Origin: Aulostomus chinensis
Taxonomy: Eukaryota > Chordata > Actinopteri > Syngnathiformes > Aulostomidae
Reading direction: 5' to 3'
Length of the DNA: 64,000 nt
NCBI GenBank assembly: GCA_037954235.1
Contig: JBBMOA010000002.1
Span: forward strand, 22,687,427-22,751,426
In this document: positions 62,275-64,000 of the stretch, one piece after another
Numbering within the stretch: the stretch's first letter is position 1
Layout of the letters: each line of letters begins with the position of its first letter
Notes under the pieces: generated by a model
Told to the model about the DNA's origin: nothing
Database searches by the model: none
What the model saw: only the letters and a program-made list of their open reading frames with translations
Translations under genes and position numbers: made by a program

Positions 62275-62835
62275 CTGTGGGTACAGGAGGGAAAGAGAGA
62301 TCACAATCTACCCCGCAATCTAAAAATAAGGATGCGTTAAATTCTGCCGGTGATCACCCGACTTTGTAACGATTGAATGGTTATTTTTCTGTCACAAGTG
62401 TGGTTTCAAACATGCAAAAGAGGTAAATAAAGAACCGGTCTAACCGGTCGTAATCCATCACTGCAATCAATAGGCTGATCTGCTCTATGTTTTCTGGAGG
62501 GACATCAAAGACAATGGCCTCATTATAGACTGGATTCAAAGTGTTCCTCTTTGTTGACGTCTTCCTCTTCTTCAGCCTGCGACCATCACACATTAGTGAA
62601 ACCTTCACATACGGATCTATGTGGTTGGAGGACATAAAGAGAAAAGGATTAATATACATTCAGGATTGCAGTCAGCCTCTGCGGTTATCTACACAGAATT
62701 GGATTTTTAATTACCAGATGCGCCGGTGATATCCATAGCCTTGAGATTACGAGCCTTTATCATTGTAATGGTCAATCTACCCGCAGTGGGCAAGTAACAG
62801 AGGGACAACATCAGATCCCCCAGGTCCACATTATC
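62088..62835 (-). CDS. syt9: Synaptotagmin-9, last three coding exons (C2B domain), 5' part outside window
   Basis: Synaptotagmin-9 is a calcium sensor of synaptic and dense-core vesicles: two C2 domains bind phospholipid and SNAREs to trigger exocytosis. Exons 62835-62715, 62616-62445 and 62274-62088 join in phase, 480 bases or 159 residues plus TGA. They encode a complete C2B domain from LGDLMLSLCYLPTAGRLT, through the calcium loops (KAMDITGASDPYVK and AVMDYDRVGHNE), the polybasic strand GRRLKKRKTSTKRN and the C-terminal WHPL motif. The family is the SYT3/5/6/10-like group plus SYT9; the residues DGRRLKKRKTSTKRNTLNP and the adjacent ppfibp2 favour SYT9 over SYT10. The transmembrane and C2A exons should lie to the right of 64000. 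Possible AATAAA signals on this strand lie at 62003-62008 and 61934-61939. Confidence 0.9.
62445..62616 (-). CDS. syt9: syt9 exon: middle of C2B
   Basis: DPYVKVSLMCDGRRLKKRK followed by NTLNPVYNEAIVFDVPPENI and AVMDYD. Carries the polybasic patch that binds acidic lipid and SNAREs. Donor GTTAGA begins at 62444; phase 1 in, phase 2 out. Confidence 0.95.
62715..62835 (-). CDS. syt9: syt9 exon: start of C2B
   Basis: Acceptor CTTTCAG, donor GTAATT. 40 codons plus one base: the first beta strands of C2B and the first calcium loop up to DITGAS. Phase 0 in, phase 1 out. Confidence 0.93.
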
Positions 62836-64000
62836 CTGAAAGATAAAGCAAAACACGTTAAGTGAATCATAAGATTTAATTACACATGAAAGGGAGACAT
62901 CTTTTCAAGATATATGACTAATATTTTCTGTTACAATGAAGGCAATTCAGTCAGTGCTCTTTTTTCTTTTATTGCCGAGGGTGGATTATAATAGCTTAAC
63001 CATCTTACATCTGTGCGTTGAAAGATTTTTTTTATTAAATTTCACTGAAGGAAGACTCCTTTCTGTCACATTGCTCCAATAAAAGCTTCTCTCGTTTTTT
63101 TGACCAGAGATGGAGCCTTCTGTTCAGCTGCAGAAAGGCAGAAGCTCTCTTATCACTTGCTCTTAAAATAACTCCAGTAAAGAGGTGAGAATCAGGAAAG
63201 CATTCAAACGTGTCTGGTAAAGACAACCACTCCTACATCTCCCGCTGATCTACTGGCGCAGACGCCATTGAATTCGCCATCATCTGCTAGTCAAGTAACA
63301 ATTTGCGAAGGGAAGTTCAGTGAGTTTAATCGACGTGTAAACAGAAACCTTTCAAGTCTGTGATATCACACTGCCTTTGTGTACTTGCTCCATTCATTTG
63401 TTCTTGAGAGAAGAACAGCTAGATTATGGTCGGCTGCACGAGATAGAAACGAGCCTCATATAGTTAAAAAAAAAACAAAAAAACAACATTGTTAGTCACA
63501 AATATAAAGATTTTCTTTGTCTAATTTCAATTAAGCCGTTTCTTTTCCAAAATGGCCCATTTTTGCATGCTGTGCAAGTATTTCAAGGAGCTATTGTGAT
63601 GCATTCTGGCCAGTTCTGCCTGCTTCGCTATAAAGCGCGGCCAGGTGTTTGTGTTTTAGTGAAAGCATAATGTGTGCTAAGTGTTTGCACCTGTAGAAAG
63701 GGAGGCAACAAACATGTATGACGCTCGGTAAGACAAACACAGGTGAGCGACTCGAGCTGGGTCGACAGGTGAGCTGCAGAATCTGTCTTTTCTCCAAGCA
63801 GAAAGGGTGAAAGCCTTTCCAATGTTCAGTTATTTTTGCAGCATGTATCAACATAATGAAGATATTTCAGATAATCTGAGCTTTACGGAATAAATATATA
63901 AACAGGGGAGGGTCAGCAGAACGTTTTCAAGATCCTGAAAATATCATAAATTATTCATTCTCTTACTATCTGCTAAACAATCTGCAAAGCAAAAACAAAT
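62836..64000. other. syt9 intron, right edge of window
   Basis: No further C2A or linker exon is recognisable on the minus strand, so this is read as intron between the C2B exons and upstream exons outside the window. Confidence 0.6.

Noticed and set aside
63591..63854. 87-codon minus-strand open frame upstream of the syt9 exons
   Set aside because: No synaptotagmin linker or C2A similarity, and no convincing splice sites at its borders.

Overview
The window is vertebrate nuclear DNA, almost certainly from a ray-finned (teleost) fish. Genes are split by GT-AG introns, long (CA)n, (TA)n, (CT)n and (ATCT)n microsatellites are frequent, and there are tRNA-headed short dispersed repeats, a Tc1-type transposon of the fish kind and a decayed Ty3/gypsy-like fragment. 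I see no bacterial, plasmid or phage features.

Both recognised protein genes lie on the minus strand. Bases 62088-62835 hold the last three coding exons of a synaptotagmin, best read as syt9, encoding the C2B domain; the rest of that gene lies beyond the right edge. Bases 35748-54904 hold a complete liprin-beta gene, best read as ppfibp2. I traced 22 coding exons from ATG to TAA with compatible phases at every junction. They predict about 863 residues: a conserved N-terminus, a coiled coil, a serine-rich linker, three SAM domains and a conserved C-terminal tail. In human, SYT9, OLFML1 and PPFIBP2 are consecutive and share one orientation. Here syt9 and ppfibp2 keep that order and orientation, but no olfactomedin-like exon is visible in the 7.1 kb between them. 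Both products act at synapses or cell adhesion sites: a vesicle calcium sensor and a scaffold.

The left part (1-35.7 kb) has no gene I can support. It is AT-rich and carries microsatellites, three long copies and two tail fragments of one tRNA-headed repeat, a minus-strand copy of another tRNA-like SINE, a Tc1 transposase cut off before its third catalytic residue, and a reverse-transcriptase remnant near 29.7-30.1 kb. Several homeodomain-site-rich stretches could be conserved regulatory DNA, but one sequence alone cannot show this.

I found no convincing new biological system. The observations most worth testing are inside ppfibp2: a 96-codon in-frame extra exon candidate (45954-46241), a GC-rich exon-like block open on both strands (39243-39328), a run-on of exon 13 to a TGA that would give a SAM-less isoform, and a 23-bp near-perfect hairpin in an intron (52465-52526).
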